Virus record (IMG/VR): IMGVR_UViG_3300023174_005575
Location: 1-57,983 of that record
From: a virus
Reading direction: 5' to 3' (one strand)
Length of the DNA: 57,983 nucleotides
Under the pieces are notes generated by a model, which was not told where the DNA came from, ran no database searches, and worked only from the letters and a program-made list of their open reading frames with translations. The position numbers were made by a program, and so were the translations under genes. Below are positions 8,545 to 15,170 of the stretch, piece by piece (position 1 is the stretch's first letter; each line of letters begins with the position of its first letter).

Positions 8545-9120
8545 TTATTTCCGTACTCTATCTATCCGTTCCTTAATGATCTTTACTACTTCGTCACTCA
8601 ATACTACTTCATAGTGATTGAAGTTAACTTCAACTAACTCCATGTCAATATGGTGTTTCATACTGCTAATTGTAACTATTCCATCATTGTCCTCAGGAAT
8701 AAAAGGACTCTGTCCTTTCATAGTGACTACATTGGTCCAAGGATGTTGTATCTTAATAGAGTCTGCTCGACGCATAGCCCAACTGCTAGGCCCTATATCA
8801 CGCATGAGTCTACTGAATGGCATGAAGAATGTTAGTACATCGGCAACTTCTGCACCACCATATGGAGTGCTCAGTGTAACAGCACCAAGTACTCGTTTAG
8901 GAATAGTATTGGCAAGGTGTAGGCTATAAATGCCGCCTAGGCTATGTGCCACAAAGAATATGTCATCCACAGTGGCTAATCGTTCTAACATGTCACTTAA
9001 ATTGTTTTCAAATCCTTTGCGGCTGTCGTAGTTAATGTCTACTCCCTTGCCTACTTTACTGCGGATATAGTTAAAGCTATCACTGGTAGCACTGGCTCCG
9101 TGTATGTATACCGGCTTCAT
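8545..9120 (-). CDS. Alpha/beta hydrolase, lipase/esterase-like
   Basis: A 191-residue alpha/beta hydrolase. The HG oxyanion-type motif is VYIHGAS at 4-10 and the nucleophile elbow is VAHSLGG with S60. A likely catalytic Asp lies in EDNDGIVT and the His in NFNHYEVV near the C-terminus, so a complete triad is present. This layout is typical of lipase/PGAP1-like esterases. I chose the ATG at 9120 because it forms a TGATG overlap with the cupin stop. A longer open frame upstream lacks a ribosome site. It is probably co-transcribed with the cupin. No signal peptide is seen, so it should act in the cytoplasm. Substrates could be lipids or small esters; none can be deduced. Confidence 0.8.
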   Translation of the reverse strand: MKPVYIHGASATSDSFNYIRSKVGKGVDINYDSRKGFENNLSDMLERLATVDDIFFVAHSLGGIYSLHLANTIPKRVLGAVTLSTPYGGAEVADVLTFFMPFSRLMRDIGPSSWAMRRADSIKIQHPWTNVVTMKGQSPFIPEDNDGIVTISSMKHHIDMELVEVNFNHYEVVLSDEVVKIIKERIDRVRK

Positions 9121-9533
9121 CACTTGCTCCAAGGAGTTACTGGTGGTACGGCACAAGGGGCTTCGGCGTCAACGCTGCCAAAATCAGCTGGGCCAACTAT
9201 TTCCAAATACTCCATATCTTCACTGTAGTCAAACAAATAGTGTACAATACCAGGACGTTGATGAATGCAGTCGCCTGCCTGTACTAGTGTTTCTTTATCC
9301 TCATACATAAACTTGGCCCATCCTTTCAACATATAAACTATTTGAAAGTCTGCCACGTGGATATGCCACCCAGTGCCTTGTTCGGGTGGCATATTGGCCT
9401 TGGTTATATGTGCAACTACTCTACCGTGTGTGGCATCTGCTACTCCTAAGTCTCTATATAGAAAAAAATCTCTTAGGCCTCCGCTTTTGAATTCTGCTTC
9501 GGAGGCTTTGGAATGCGAAAATTTAGTAGACAT
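9120..9533 (-). CDS. Small cupin-domain protein
   Basis: A 137-residue single-domain cupin. Motif 1 is GTGWHIHVADFQIVYMLKG with metal-ligand candidates H57 and H59 and Q64 in place of the usual Glu; motif 2 is GDCIHQRPGIVHYLFDY with H98. Cupins bind iron, manganese or zinc and include dioxygenases, isomerases and sensors, so the reaction cannot be named. AAAGGTAAG before the ATG supports the start, and a TTTAAATAA box lies at 9564-9556 on this strand. The downstream hydrolase start overlaps its stop (TGATG), giving a two-gene unit. The Glu-to-Gln change could alter metal occupancy. Confidence 0.85.
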   Translation of the reverse strand: MSTKFSHSKASEAEFKSGGLRDFFLYRDLGVADATHGRVVAHITKANMPPEQGTGWHIHVADFQIVYMLKGWAKFMYEDKETLVQAGDCIHQRPGIVHYLFDYSEDMEYLEIVGPADFGSVDAEAPCAVPPVTPWSK

Positions 9534-9557
9534 AATCTTACCTTTAAAGTATATGTT

Positions 9558-9563
9558 TATTTA
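9558..9563 (-). promoter_or_regulatory. TAAATA late-type box upstream of the cupin
   Basis: Minus-strand TTTAAATAAA lies about 24 bases upstream of the cupin ATG. An AAAGGTAAG ribosome site lies between them. Confidence 0.4.
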
Positions 9564-9683
9564 AATCTTTCTGGGAAATTTATTTGCGGCCATCTTCATG
9601 GATGTACCTCAAAATTATTACAATTCCACTTTAAAAAGTATCTTACTGCAATAATAAAATTTAGTAGATTCATAATAACTTTT

Positions 9684-9803
9684 TTAACTTTTATAAAAAG
9701 ATAATGCAGCTTCATACTTTCCTAATCTCGCTAACACTGTAGCTTCTTTGGCTCTACTAAATTCTTTTAAAAATATACTAATAAAATTAAAAAACGATTT
9801 CAT
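9684..9803 (-). CDS. 39-aa small protein
   Basis: A short frame starting at an ATG that overlaps the upstream gene's stop (ATGA at 9803-9800) and ending TAA at 9684. The N-terminus (MKSFFNFISIFLKEFSRAK) is amphipathic to hydrophobic. The rest (TVLARLGKYEAALSFYKS) reads like a single helix-turn-helix repeat with TPR-like spacing. The tight coupling is the main support for its being real. No family is recognised. The 140 bases between it and the cupin gene on this strand are AT-rich and hold the cupin's promoter region but no further gene. Confidence 0.5.
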   Translation of the reverse strand: MKSFFNFISIFLKEFSRAKEATVLARLGKYEAALSFYKS

Positions 9804-9964
9804 AATGCACCTCTGCGACCGTATGTGAATTGACGGATAAGATTGTCCACATCACCACCATGTGCAGGATTGTGAGCAATGATAAATCTTTCCAAATCTG
9901 TTTGATGACTGCTGAAACGGTCTAATAAATTGACTAACTTGTCAAATACTGCGAAAATAAACAT
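9800..9964 (-). CDS. 54-aa small conserved-type protein
   Basis: A 54-residue protein beginning MFIFAVFDKLVNLLDRFSSH, then TDLERFIIAHNPAHGGDVDN and ending TYGRRGAL. The open frame extends upstream to 10051, but AAAGGAA seven bases before the ATG at 9964 fixes this start. A hydrophobic first helix and a short basic C-terminus resemble small bacterial proteins that associate with the membrane. A TAAATA box on the same strand (10016-10011) provides a promoter. It is coupled to the 39-aa gene by ATGA. The function is unknown. Confidence 0.65.
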   Translation of the reverse strand: MFIFAVFDKLVNLLDRFSSHQTDLERFIIAHNPAHGGDVDNLIRQFTYGRRGAL

Positions 9965-10010
9965 TTTGTGTTTCCTTTTGGTTAAGTAGATACTCATGGT
10001 TTCTACTGAG

Positions 10011-10016
10011 TATTTA
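10011..10016 (-). promoter_or_regulatory. TAAATA late-type box, minus strand
   Basis: CTAAATACT on the minus strand upstream of the 54-aa gene. It shares the interval 10011-10127 with the plus-strand TATAAATA at 10120, so this is a divergent promoter pair. Confidence 0.4.
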
Positions 10017-10119
10017 GTTATTGTAGCAGGATTTATGCTGCATTGCAACAAGAATCAAGGTATTTTGCCTAAGAAATATACAACCATAATCAGCTTATTA
10101 AATGACTTTGTTCAGTCAC

Positions 10120-10127
10120 TATAAATA
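10120..10127 (+). promoter_or_regulatory. T4-late-consensus promoter TATAAATA
   Basis: A perfect TATAAATA octamer followed by GTTGGACGGG and the ATG at 10145. It is among the clearest late promoters in the window. Confidence 0.65.
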
Positions 10128-10144
10128 GTTGGACGGGAACGGAT

Positions 10145-10414
10145 ATGAAGAAAAGCACTAGAAGCATTCTTGAAGAGCTAAACGAGATCAGTTTGATCCG
10201 CAACAAGGACCACCTTATCGAAACTAAAGGTGTGAACCTAATAGCCAGTGCTGCTAATCTTTTGAAGTTAATTAAAGAACAATATGATGTAGAGACTGCT
10301 GGTGAATTAGAGCGTAGGTTTATTAACGCCATACGCACCAGTGACGGGGACAAGTTCAAACGTGGCATGAACAAAGTACACGAAAGTCGTAAAAATAATA
10401 AGAATTCAATCTAA
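10145..10414 (+). CDS. Conserved T4-like phage protein, helical
   Basis: An 89-residue, mostly helical basic protein. It starts MKKSTRSILEELNEISL and has a central VNLIASAANLLKLIKEQYD helix, then an AGELERRFINAIR segment and a Lys/Asn-rich tail. From memory, similar short proteins are conserved across marine T4-like phages without an assigned function. It has its own TATAAATA promoter 17 bases upstream and an intrinsic terminator directly after its stop, so it is a monocistronic late unit. No catalytic motif is evident. Confidence 0.75.
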   Translation: MKKSTRSILEELNEISLIRNKDHLIETKGVNLIASAANLLKLIKEQYDVETAGELERRFINAIRTSDGDKFKRGMNKVHESRKNNKNSI

Positions 10415-10416
10415 TC

Positions 10417-10445
10417 AAAATTGGGTCTAAGTTGCCCAATTTTTT
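10417..10445 (+). terminator. Intrinsic terminator
   Basis: AAAATTGGG (10417-10425) pairs with CCCAATTTT (10435-10443) across a 9-base loop and runs into a T-tract. It closes the 10145-10414 unit. Confidence 0.75.
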
Positions 10446-10454
10446 AAAATTTGG

Positions 10455-10490
10455 TAAATACTTTTACACAACCCGTAGAGTTCGCGGGTT
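10455..10490 (+). promoter_or_regulatory. Late promoter and 5' hairpin
   Basis: GGTAAATAC (TAAATA at 10455-10460) is followed by TTTT and then AACCCG...CGGGTT (10470-10475 with 10485-10490), a 6-bp hairpin near the predicted 5' end. GAGGAG precedes the ATG at 10511. A strong terminator follows the gene, suggesting an abundant transcript. Confidence 0.55.
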
Positions 10491-10510
10491 AAGGCAACGA
10501 GGAGAATATT

Positions 10511-10900
10511 ATGCCACAAGTTTTTAAAGCCAACCCAGCGTATATCGCAAAGGGTACATTATACAGCACATTACAACTAAAAGTATTTAAGATTGCATAC
10601 AGCACAATTACTGATGTTGATTCAGGACAGAGTGATCACACTGCTCCAGGCACATACAGTGATGGTTTATACAGTAAGGCCACAAGCCTAGCACAAGAGT
10701 TTGGTACAACTGGTGCTCTTTTCCAAGTAAAGAGTGACGGTACATCAATGATTTTTGTTGGTGACGGACATGCCCTAGACGTTGACATCGTAGCAGTTAG
10801 AGCAGACAAGGCTCTAGGCGGAGCTGGTACACTAACAGGTTCTGGTACAACATCCACTGTTACAGTAACACAACTAACAAGCCTATACGGCGTTTCTTAA
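10511..10900 (+). CDS. Probable abundant virion protein (decoration/head-fibre type)
   Basis: A 129-residue protein rich in Gly, Thr, Ser and Ala with few charges. It starts MPQVFKANPAYIAKGTLYST and contains LFQVKSDGTSMIFVGDGHAL, ending in a Thr/Gly-rich segment. The composition and predicted beta content suit a small capsid-decorating or tail protein. Its unit is well isolated: late promoter, 5' hairpin, near-consensus ribosome site and a 15-bp terminator stem. That layout is typical of strongly expressed structural genes. No direct family assignment is possible from sequence alone. Confidence 0.65.
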   Translation: MPQVFKANPAYIAKGTLYSTLQLKVFKIAYSTITDVDSGQSDHTAPGTYSDGLYSKATSLAQEFGTTGALFQVKSDGTSMIFVGDGHALDVDIVAVRADKALGGAGTLTGSGTTSTVTVTQLTSLYGVS

Positions 10901-10919
10901 TTCTCAATCGGGATGGGAA

Positions 10920-10953
10920 GGCAATTAAGGACACCGAAGTGTCCTTAATTGCC
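10920..10953. terminator. 15-bp perfect stem-loop terminator
   Basis: GGCAATTAAGGACAC (10920-10934), tetraloop CGAA and GTGTCCTTAATTGCC (10939-10953) pair without mismatch. The T-tract is weak (ACTTATATTA), so it may also act as a 3' mRNA stabiliser. Confidence 0.8.
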
Positions 10954-10987
10954 ACTTATATTATAATATAACTAATTTTTACTCAGC

Positions 10988-10995
10988 TATAAATA
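10988..10995 (+). promoter_or_regulatory. T4-late-consensus promoter TATAAATA
   Basis: A perfect octamer followed by TTTTTTATACATAGGA and the ATG at 11014. Confidence 0.65.
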
Positions 10996-11013
10996 TTTTT
11001 TATACATAGGACT

Positions 11014-11382
11014 ATGATAATGGCCACTATTGAAGAACGTGTAGGTGTAGTTGAAACTAAAGTTACCTATTTAGGTGAAAAGATTGACGATCTCAAACAA
11101 GATGTCAAGAGTGTACACGATGCTGTTGAATCTATTAGTGATGATATGGATAAAAAGCTTGACAAAATGTTGGATATCTACAATGTCAATCGCGATACCT
11201 ATTACGAAAAGCTAGAAGAAAATAAAGAAGAAGCTAAAAAAGCCAACACTAAGGTTCTTGAAAAGTTAGATAATTTAGAAGACTTTAAGAATAGATGGGT
11301 TTATTTGATCACAGGCGCTGCCATAGTAATAGGTTTTGTAATGGGTCATTTAAGCGACTTAGTTAGAGTACTAGGCAAATAA
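11014..11382 (+). CDS. Coiled-coil protein with C-terminal membrane anchor (XhlA-like)
   Basis: A 122-residue protein. Residues 5-90 form a long charged coiled coil (heptad-spaced V/L/I with many D/K/E), and residues about 93-113 are a transmembrane helix (WVYLITGAAIVIGFVMGHL) with a short basic tail. This architecture matches XhlA-type phage membrane proteins, which accompany holins in some lysis cassettes. It could equally be a membrane tether with another role. Two in-frame ATGs lie two codons apart (11014 and 11020); AGGA upstream fits either. It has its own TATAAATA promoter. No lysin gene is adjacent, so a lysis role is weakly supported. Confidence 0.65.
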   Translation: MIMATIEERVGVVETKVTYLGEKIDDLKQDVKSVHDAVESISDDMDKKLDKMLDIYNVNRDTYYEKLEENKEEAKKANTKVLEKLDNLEDFKNRWVYLITGAAIVIGFVMGHLSDLVRVLGK

Positions 11383-11404
11383 TTCCTTAGTCATTAACTA
11401 CGCA

Positions 11405-11411
11405 TTAAATA
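11405..11411 (+). promoter_or_regulatory. TTAAATA box 4 bases before ATG (leaderless)
   Basis: TTAAATA is separated from the ATG at 11416 by only GCTA. There is no ribosome site. Confidence 0.45.
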
Positions 11412-11415
11412 GCTA

Positions 11416-11811
11416 ATGCGTTACACAATCTATACTCTTGTGGATATTACCAATACAGGGCAATATCGCAATGACGAACATAAACAGCAAGCACGTAGCC
11501 AACAGCAGAATTTCGATACTGTAGTACAGACTGTTGGCATGCGTAGTAATCTTTATTATGATTATCCACCTAAGGTTATTATAGACTTTCCAGAAAAATA
11601 TGGCATGAAGGGCAAAGACCTATGTAATATTTGGGTTTTTGATTGGAGTGTGGAATTAGAGTTTGTGTTTGTAGAAGACGGCGACGATGTGGCCTTACTA
11701 AAAAAGGACTTTGATCTAGTGCCTTACATACCAGGACTGACAGAAACCATAAAGACTAAACCCAGCGTGTTTAGGCCTGGCGTCAATATTAGTTTCGAAA
11801 TGTTAAGATAA
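11416..11811 (+). CDS. Conserved T4-like phage protein of unknown function
   Basis: A 131-residue soluble protein. It begins MRYTIYTLVDITNTGQYRN, continues with a QQQNFDTVVQTVGMRSN stretch and ends PGVNISFEMLR. From memory, proteins with this opening and the QQQNF block are conserved in marine T4-like phages near structural genes. The Asp/Glu-rich centre (VEDGDDVALL) and aromatic content suggest a compact beta-alpha fold, but no catalytic signature is visible. The TAAATA box lies only four bases from the ATG, implying a leaderless mRNA. The next gene's promoter box overlaps its last codons. Confidence 0.75.
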   Translation: MRYTIYTLVDITNTGQYRNDEHKQQARSQQQNFDTVVQTVGMRSNLYYDYPPKVIIDFPEKYGMKGKDLCNIWVFDWSVELEFVFVEDGDDVALLKKDFDLVPYIPGLTETIKTKPSVFRPGVNISFEMLR

Positions 11812-11814
11812 ATA
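11809..11814 (+). promoter_or_regulatory. TAAATA box 4 bases before ATG (leaderless)
   Basis: GATAAATA overlaps the previous gene's last codon and stop; the ATG is at 11819. There is no ribosome site. Confidence 0.45.
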
Positions 11815-11818
11815 TGGC

Positions 11819-12526
11819 ATGCACGAAGATCTTGTTAGTACAGCAGTTATCTTTCATCAACACCTTAATGCTAAACTATGGCGTAAGGGAGTACTCAAGC
11901 CCATTGTACGTTATACATTATTAAAGATAGCTAAGAATTTTATAGAGTATATTGGCATTGATCAATTACACTTACAAGACATTACCTTAAGTGGCAGTAA
12001 TGCTGGATATACCTATAGTAGGAATAGTGATATTGACTTGCATCTTGTAGTAGACATACCCGAAGACAAGAAGATCCTGCTCAAACAGTTGTTTGATGCA
12101 AAGAAGAATCAATATAACTTTCAGCACAGCATACAGATTAAAGGTATAGATGTAGAACTATATGTACAAGACAGTCAACAACCACATACCAGTGCAGGTA
12201 TATATTCTGTATTAGATGATCGTTGGTTAAAGATCCCAGAGACTGTGGAAGACATTGTGGATAGAGCAGCAGTCAAAGAAAAGTATAAACAGTTTGTAGG
12301 CAAAGTACGTGTGGCCTTACGCAGTGATGACTTGGATAGTGTTAAAGAAGTATTGGACAGTATTAAAAGACTGCGTCAACATGGGTTAAGCACAGGTGGC
12401 GAGCTCAGTGCAGAAAACATAGCGTTTAAAGTGTTACGAGCCAAAGGTCACATAGAAAAACTTAGAAATCACATAAGTAATATAGAGGCCGAAAGATTAA
12501 GTTTGGAACAACAATATGAAAATTAA
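11819..12526 (+). CDS. Nucleotidyltransferase-fold protein
   Basis: A 235-residue protein with the Pol-beta-type nucleotidyltransferase signature: LSGSNAGYTYSRNSDIDLHLVVD, i.e. G-S followed by an S-D-I-D-L-H metal-binding pair. A downstream acidic residue in KGIDVELYV (about residue 118) would be the third carboxylate. The C-terminal 90 residues are helical and charged. Enzymes of this fold add nucleotides to RNA, proteins or small molecules, and minimal versions act as toxin-like AMP/NMP transferases. The target is not deducible. It appears to be leaderless, and its 3' end overlaps the next gene by 11 bases. It lies among virion genes, so delivery with the particle is possible but not shown. 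Confidence 0.75.
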   Translation: MHEDLVSTAVIFHQHLNAKLWRKGVLKPIVRYTLLKIAKNFIEYIGIDQLHLQDITLSGSNAGYTYSRNSDIDLHLVVDIPEDKKILLKQLFDAKKNQYNFQHSIQIKGIDVELYVQDSQQPHTSAGIYSVLDDRWLKIPETVEDIVDRAAVKEKYKQFVGKVRVALRSDDLDSVKEVLDSIKRLRQHGLSTGGELSAENIAFKVLRAKGHIEKLRNHISNIEAERLSLEQQYEN

Positions 12527-13064
12527 AGAAATACTTGGCGAAAATATGCCAGAATTGATGCCTGCCACAGTGGTCAATGCCAGTAATACAGAAGTGACTT
12601 ACAAGCAAGATCCTAAAAATCCGGCAAGTCCTGAGATCAAAGTGCCGATCAAGCCAGGAGTAGTATCGGTTAATCCAGAAACAGGTGATACTGTAGTAAA
12701 TCCCAATGCCACCCAGGCTAATGCGCCTGACCCTGCAGATGCTCTTAAGCCAGGAGCACAGGTTAAGGTAGCAGGTGCTCCAGGGGCCATGAGTCCTAAT
12801 CCTACACCAACAAACGGTGCAACACAACCCCCTGCAGGTACGCCACCAGAGCAAGGTGGACAACAAGCTGCACCAACCACAGAGAATTTTGGTGAAGAAG
12901 ATCCCATAGCCAACTTAGAAAAAGAATTCAAAAGTCTAAATGAACCTTTAGATGAATCAGCCTATATAACCAAACTAGCACATCGTGTAGCTGGAGTAAG
13001 TGTACTGAACAAACAAACTGTGAACCAGGATGTTTTAAATTTAAAAAAATTAGCAGGAATCTAA
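12516..13064 (+). CDS. Pro/Ala-rich putative internal head or scaffold protein
   Basis: A 182-residue low-complexity protein. The N-terminus MKIKEILGENMPEL resembles the short helical leader of T4-type internal proteins, including an L-G-E that would fit a prohead-protease site. Residues 20-120 are Pro/Ala/Gly/Thr-rich and probably unstructured. Residues 125-182 are helical and end QDVLNLKKLAGI, one of the recurrent AG[IL] C-termini in this phage. There is no enzymatic motif. It overlaps the nucleotidyltransferase gene by 11 bases and stops one base before the next start. A core or ejected-protein role is inferred from composition and ends only. Confidence 0.65.
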   Translation: MKIKEILGENMPELMPATVVNASNTEVTYKQDPKNPASPEIKVPIKPGVVSVNPETGDTVVNPNATQANAPDPADALKPGAQVKVAGAPGAMSPNPTPTNGATQPPAGTPPEQGGQQAAPTTENFGEEDPIANLEKEFKSLNEPLDESAYITKLAHRVAGVSVLNKQTVNQDVLNLKKLAGI

Positions 13065-13065
13065 A

Positions 13066-14517
13066 ATGAATAATATACAAATCTTTGCCAAGGCTCTATT
13101 GGAGCAAATCGAAGTAGCTAGAGTAAGACAACTATCTGGTCTAAAAGAATCAGTCAATGATAAACATGCAGATACTGCTAGGGCAATTAGTATCTTTCAA
13201 AAGTATATGGGGTTGGATCAAACTGGACAGCCAGATCCAAAAACTATGAATACCATCAAAATGGTGGCAGAAGTAGGGAATCCAGTGAAAGTACCACCAG
13301 GATCGGCGCCACCAAAACCAAGCGGAATTTCTGGAACATTTAATGCAAAAGCAGAATGGGATGCGAAATACGGTGCTACACATAATCCCGATGGTACACC
13401 AAAAGCACCAGCACCAACAAGCAGTGCGGCTCTCAAACCATCTGGAACAACAAATGCAGCTACCGCTATACCAACTGGTGGGTTAGAGAATCCAGCTAAT
13501 CAAGCAAAACCAACAACAAAACCGCCAGTAGCAACACAGCCAGCAGCAACTAAGAAACCATTTGTACCAGATCCAGAAGGTGTGGACTTGGCACAAAAAA
13601 TGAAAATGGATGCACAGGCTATTAAAAACTTTCAAAAGAATCAAGGATTAAATCCAGACGGACAAATTGGACCAAAAACAACAGCGGCCTTAAAAGTAGC
13701 AATGGCCAAGCAACAGGTAGCATCGGACATGGCTAAAGACGGTCCGAGAGATCCTGGAACAGGCGAACTTTTAAGCACAGCAGTAGATTTAAATAAACCA
13801 TCAGGACCAGTTACTCCGCCAGGACCAGTTACTCCGCCAGGACCAGTTACTCCGCCAGGACCAGTTACTCCGCCAGGGCCTGGACCAACACCTGCTCCAG
13901 CAGCAAATACACAAAATATGGGCGACGGTAGTCAACTTACTACTGATCCCAAAACAGGTGCTGTAGCTGCAACTGATAGCGATGGTAATCCATACATACC
14001 AGGAAGCAATCCTAATCTTCCTAAGAACAAAACTACTACACAAGACATGGGTGATGGTAGTAAACTTACTACAGGGCCAGGCGGTGTTGCAGCAACTAAT
14101 GATGACGGTACTCCATATGTGCCAGGAAGTAATCCTAATCTTCCTAAGAATAAACCAGCACCAACACCAGCACCAGCACCGACAGGTATTCAAGCAGTTG
14201 GCGACGACGAGGGTAACACGACTGTTACTCGCCCAGATGGCAGTACAATGGTAGTTGGCCCAGATGGTAAACAAATCATGCCTGGAAGTAATCCTAATTT
14301 GCCAAAAAATCAAGGTTTAATAAACAAAGGTCTAAATTGGTTAACAAACAAAGGTCAATATCAAAAGGCAGGCGGATTCCAACCTCCACCAGGAGCAGCA
14401 AAACCAGCAGCAGCACCACCTCAGCAAGGTGCTTTTGATTACACTACAACAGGTGAAAGTAGACTTAGAGAAGATCCAGAACTCACAGCTATGCTACGTA
14501 TTGCAGGACTTAGATGA
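13066..14517 (+). CDS. Peptidoglycan-binding repeat protein
   Basis: A 483-residue protein. Two peptidoglycan_binding_1-like units are visible: residues about 38-66 (AISIFQKYMGLDQTGQPDPK) and about 181-207 (IKNFQKNQGLNPDGQIGPKT). A 4-fold PGPVTP repeat (18-bp DNA unit) follows near 246-270, and then three copies of a 40-60-residue unit each ending PGSNPNLPKN. The C-terminus DPELTAMLRIAGLR carries the shared AG motif. No lysozyme or amidase motif was found, so it may bind cell wall rather than cut it, or it may be a virion protein contacting peptidoglycan during entry. It is translationally coupled to the next gene (ATGA). Confidence 0.8.
   Translation: MNNIQIFAKALLEQIEVARVRQLSGLKESVNDKHADTARAISIFQKYMGLDQTGQPDPKTMNTIKMVAEVGNPVKVPPGSAPPKPSGISGTFNAKAEWDAKYGATHNPDGTPKAPAPTSSAALKPSGTTNAATAIPTGGLENPANQAKPTTKPPVATQPAATKKPFVPDPEGVDLAQKMKMDAQAIKNFQKNQGLNPDGQIGPKTTAALKVAMAKQQVASDMAKDGPRDPGTGELLSTAVDLNKPSGPVTPPGPVTPPGPVTPPGPVTPPGPGPTPAPAANTQNMGDGSQLTTDPKTGAVAATDSDGNPYIPGSNPNLPKNKTTTQDMGDGSKLTTGPGGVAATNDDGTPYVPGSNPNLPKNKPAPTPAPAPTGIQAVGDDEGNTTVTRPDGSTMVVGPDGKQIMPGSNPNLPKNQGLINKGLNWLTNKGQYQKAGGFQPPPGAAKPAAAPPQQGAFDYTTTGESRLREDPELTAMLRIAGLR
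13804..13875 (+). repeat. Four perfect 18-bp tandem repeats
   Basis: The unit GGACCAGTTACTCCGCCA is repeated four times in the peptidoglycan-binding repeat gene and encodes a PGPVTP linker. The identity at DNA level suggests recent expansion. Confidence 0.9.
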
Positions 14518-14726
14518 AAATCAACGAACTGATAAAGAGTTTTGAAATCTATACTACTAACGAGGAACGTGCCTTATTAGACAAACTAACTAGGCCTACT
14601 TTGCTAAGTACTATGCCCCAACGCGAACAACAAATAGCCGAAGTAATGATACGTAAGCACTTGTTGATCAAGATAGGGCATAAGGATCCAAAGGTTGTAG
14701 CCAATGACTATCAAGCAAGTCGCTAA
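14514..14726 (+). CDS. 70-aa conserved-type phage protein
   Basis: A short helical protein starting MKINELIKSFEIYTTNEERA and ending NDYQASR. It is coupled by ATGA to the peptidoglycan-binding gene and overlaps the next gene by 23 bases, so it belongs to one translational chain. The N-terminus again has the M[KR]xxE[LIF] pattern. The middle PQREQQIAEVMIRKHLLIKI is a helix. There is no recognised family. Confidence 0.65.
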   Translation: MKINELIKSFEIYTTNEERALLDKLTRPTLLSTMPQREQQIAEVMIRKHLLIKIGHKDPKVVANDYQASR

Positions 14727-15144
14727 GAAATTAGAAAAGTTTTTGGAAGAAGTCAATGACATAATGCCATTGACTATACTGCCAGATGGCAGTGTGGCCT
14801 ACAAGAACTATGTTATTAAAAAGAACAAAGATGCCAGCTGGACATTGAGTAGAATACAGAATCAAAGCAAAGTATTCATAGACGACTTTAACTTAAAAAG
14901 TAGCGCATTGCTGGCAGCTAACTATCATAGAACAAATAGAATTGATCTATTAATTGAAACTAAAATACTAGACGAGCACTATTGGGCCAATTACAACGAT
15001 CATTTGACTTTTAAAGAGCTATATAAGAAAACCAAAGACCTAGTCAAAAGAGATTTATACTTATGGCGAGGCGAATTGACTAGAGATCGAGCAGACTACT
15101 ATCGTGATAAAATAAGCAATGCGTTTGCTACGTCATTTAGATAA
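14704..15144 (+). CDS. 146-aa phage protein of unknown function
   Basis: A soluble alpha/beta-type protein. It starts MTIKQVAKKLEKFLEEVND, then has a strand-rich stretch with LPDGSVAYKNYVIKKNKDAS, and ends basic (RADYYRDKISNAFATSFR). It overlaps the preceding gene by 23 bases with no strong ribosome site, implying coupling. No catalytic motif is visible. Position suggests a virion or assembly protein. Confidence 0.65.
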   Translation: MTIKQVAKKLEKFLEEVNDIMPLTILPDGSVAYKNYVIKKNKDASWTLSRIQNQSKVFIDDFNLKSSALLAANYHRTNRIDLLIETKILDEHYWANYNDHLTFKELYKKTKDLVKRDLYLWRGELTRDRADYYRDKISNAFATSFR

Positions 15145-15156
15145 ATAACTTAAATA
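15140..15156 (+). promoter_or_regulatory. Tandem TAAATA boxes
   Basis: GATAAATA (15140-15147) and TTAAATA (15150-15156) lie in tandem before an AGGAACCC site and the ATG at 15171. Confidence 0.5.
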
Positions 15157-15170
15157 TTTAGGAACCCAGT

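Noticed and set aside
9121-9156. Longer N-terminus for the alpha/beta hydrolase
   Set aside because: The extra 12 residues lie inside the cupin gene and lack a ribosome site; the TGATG overlap and HG motif position support 9120.
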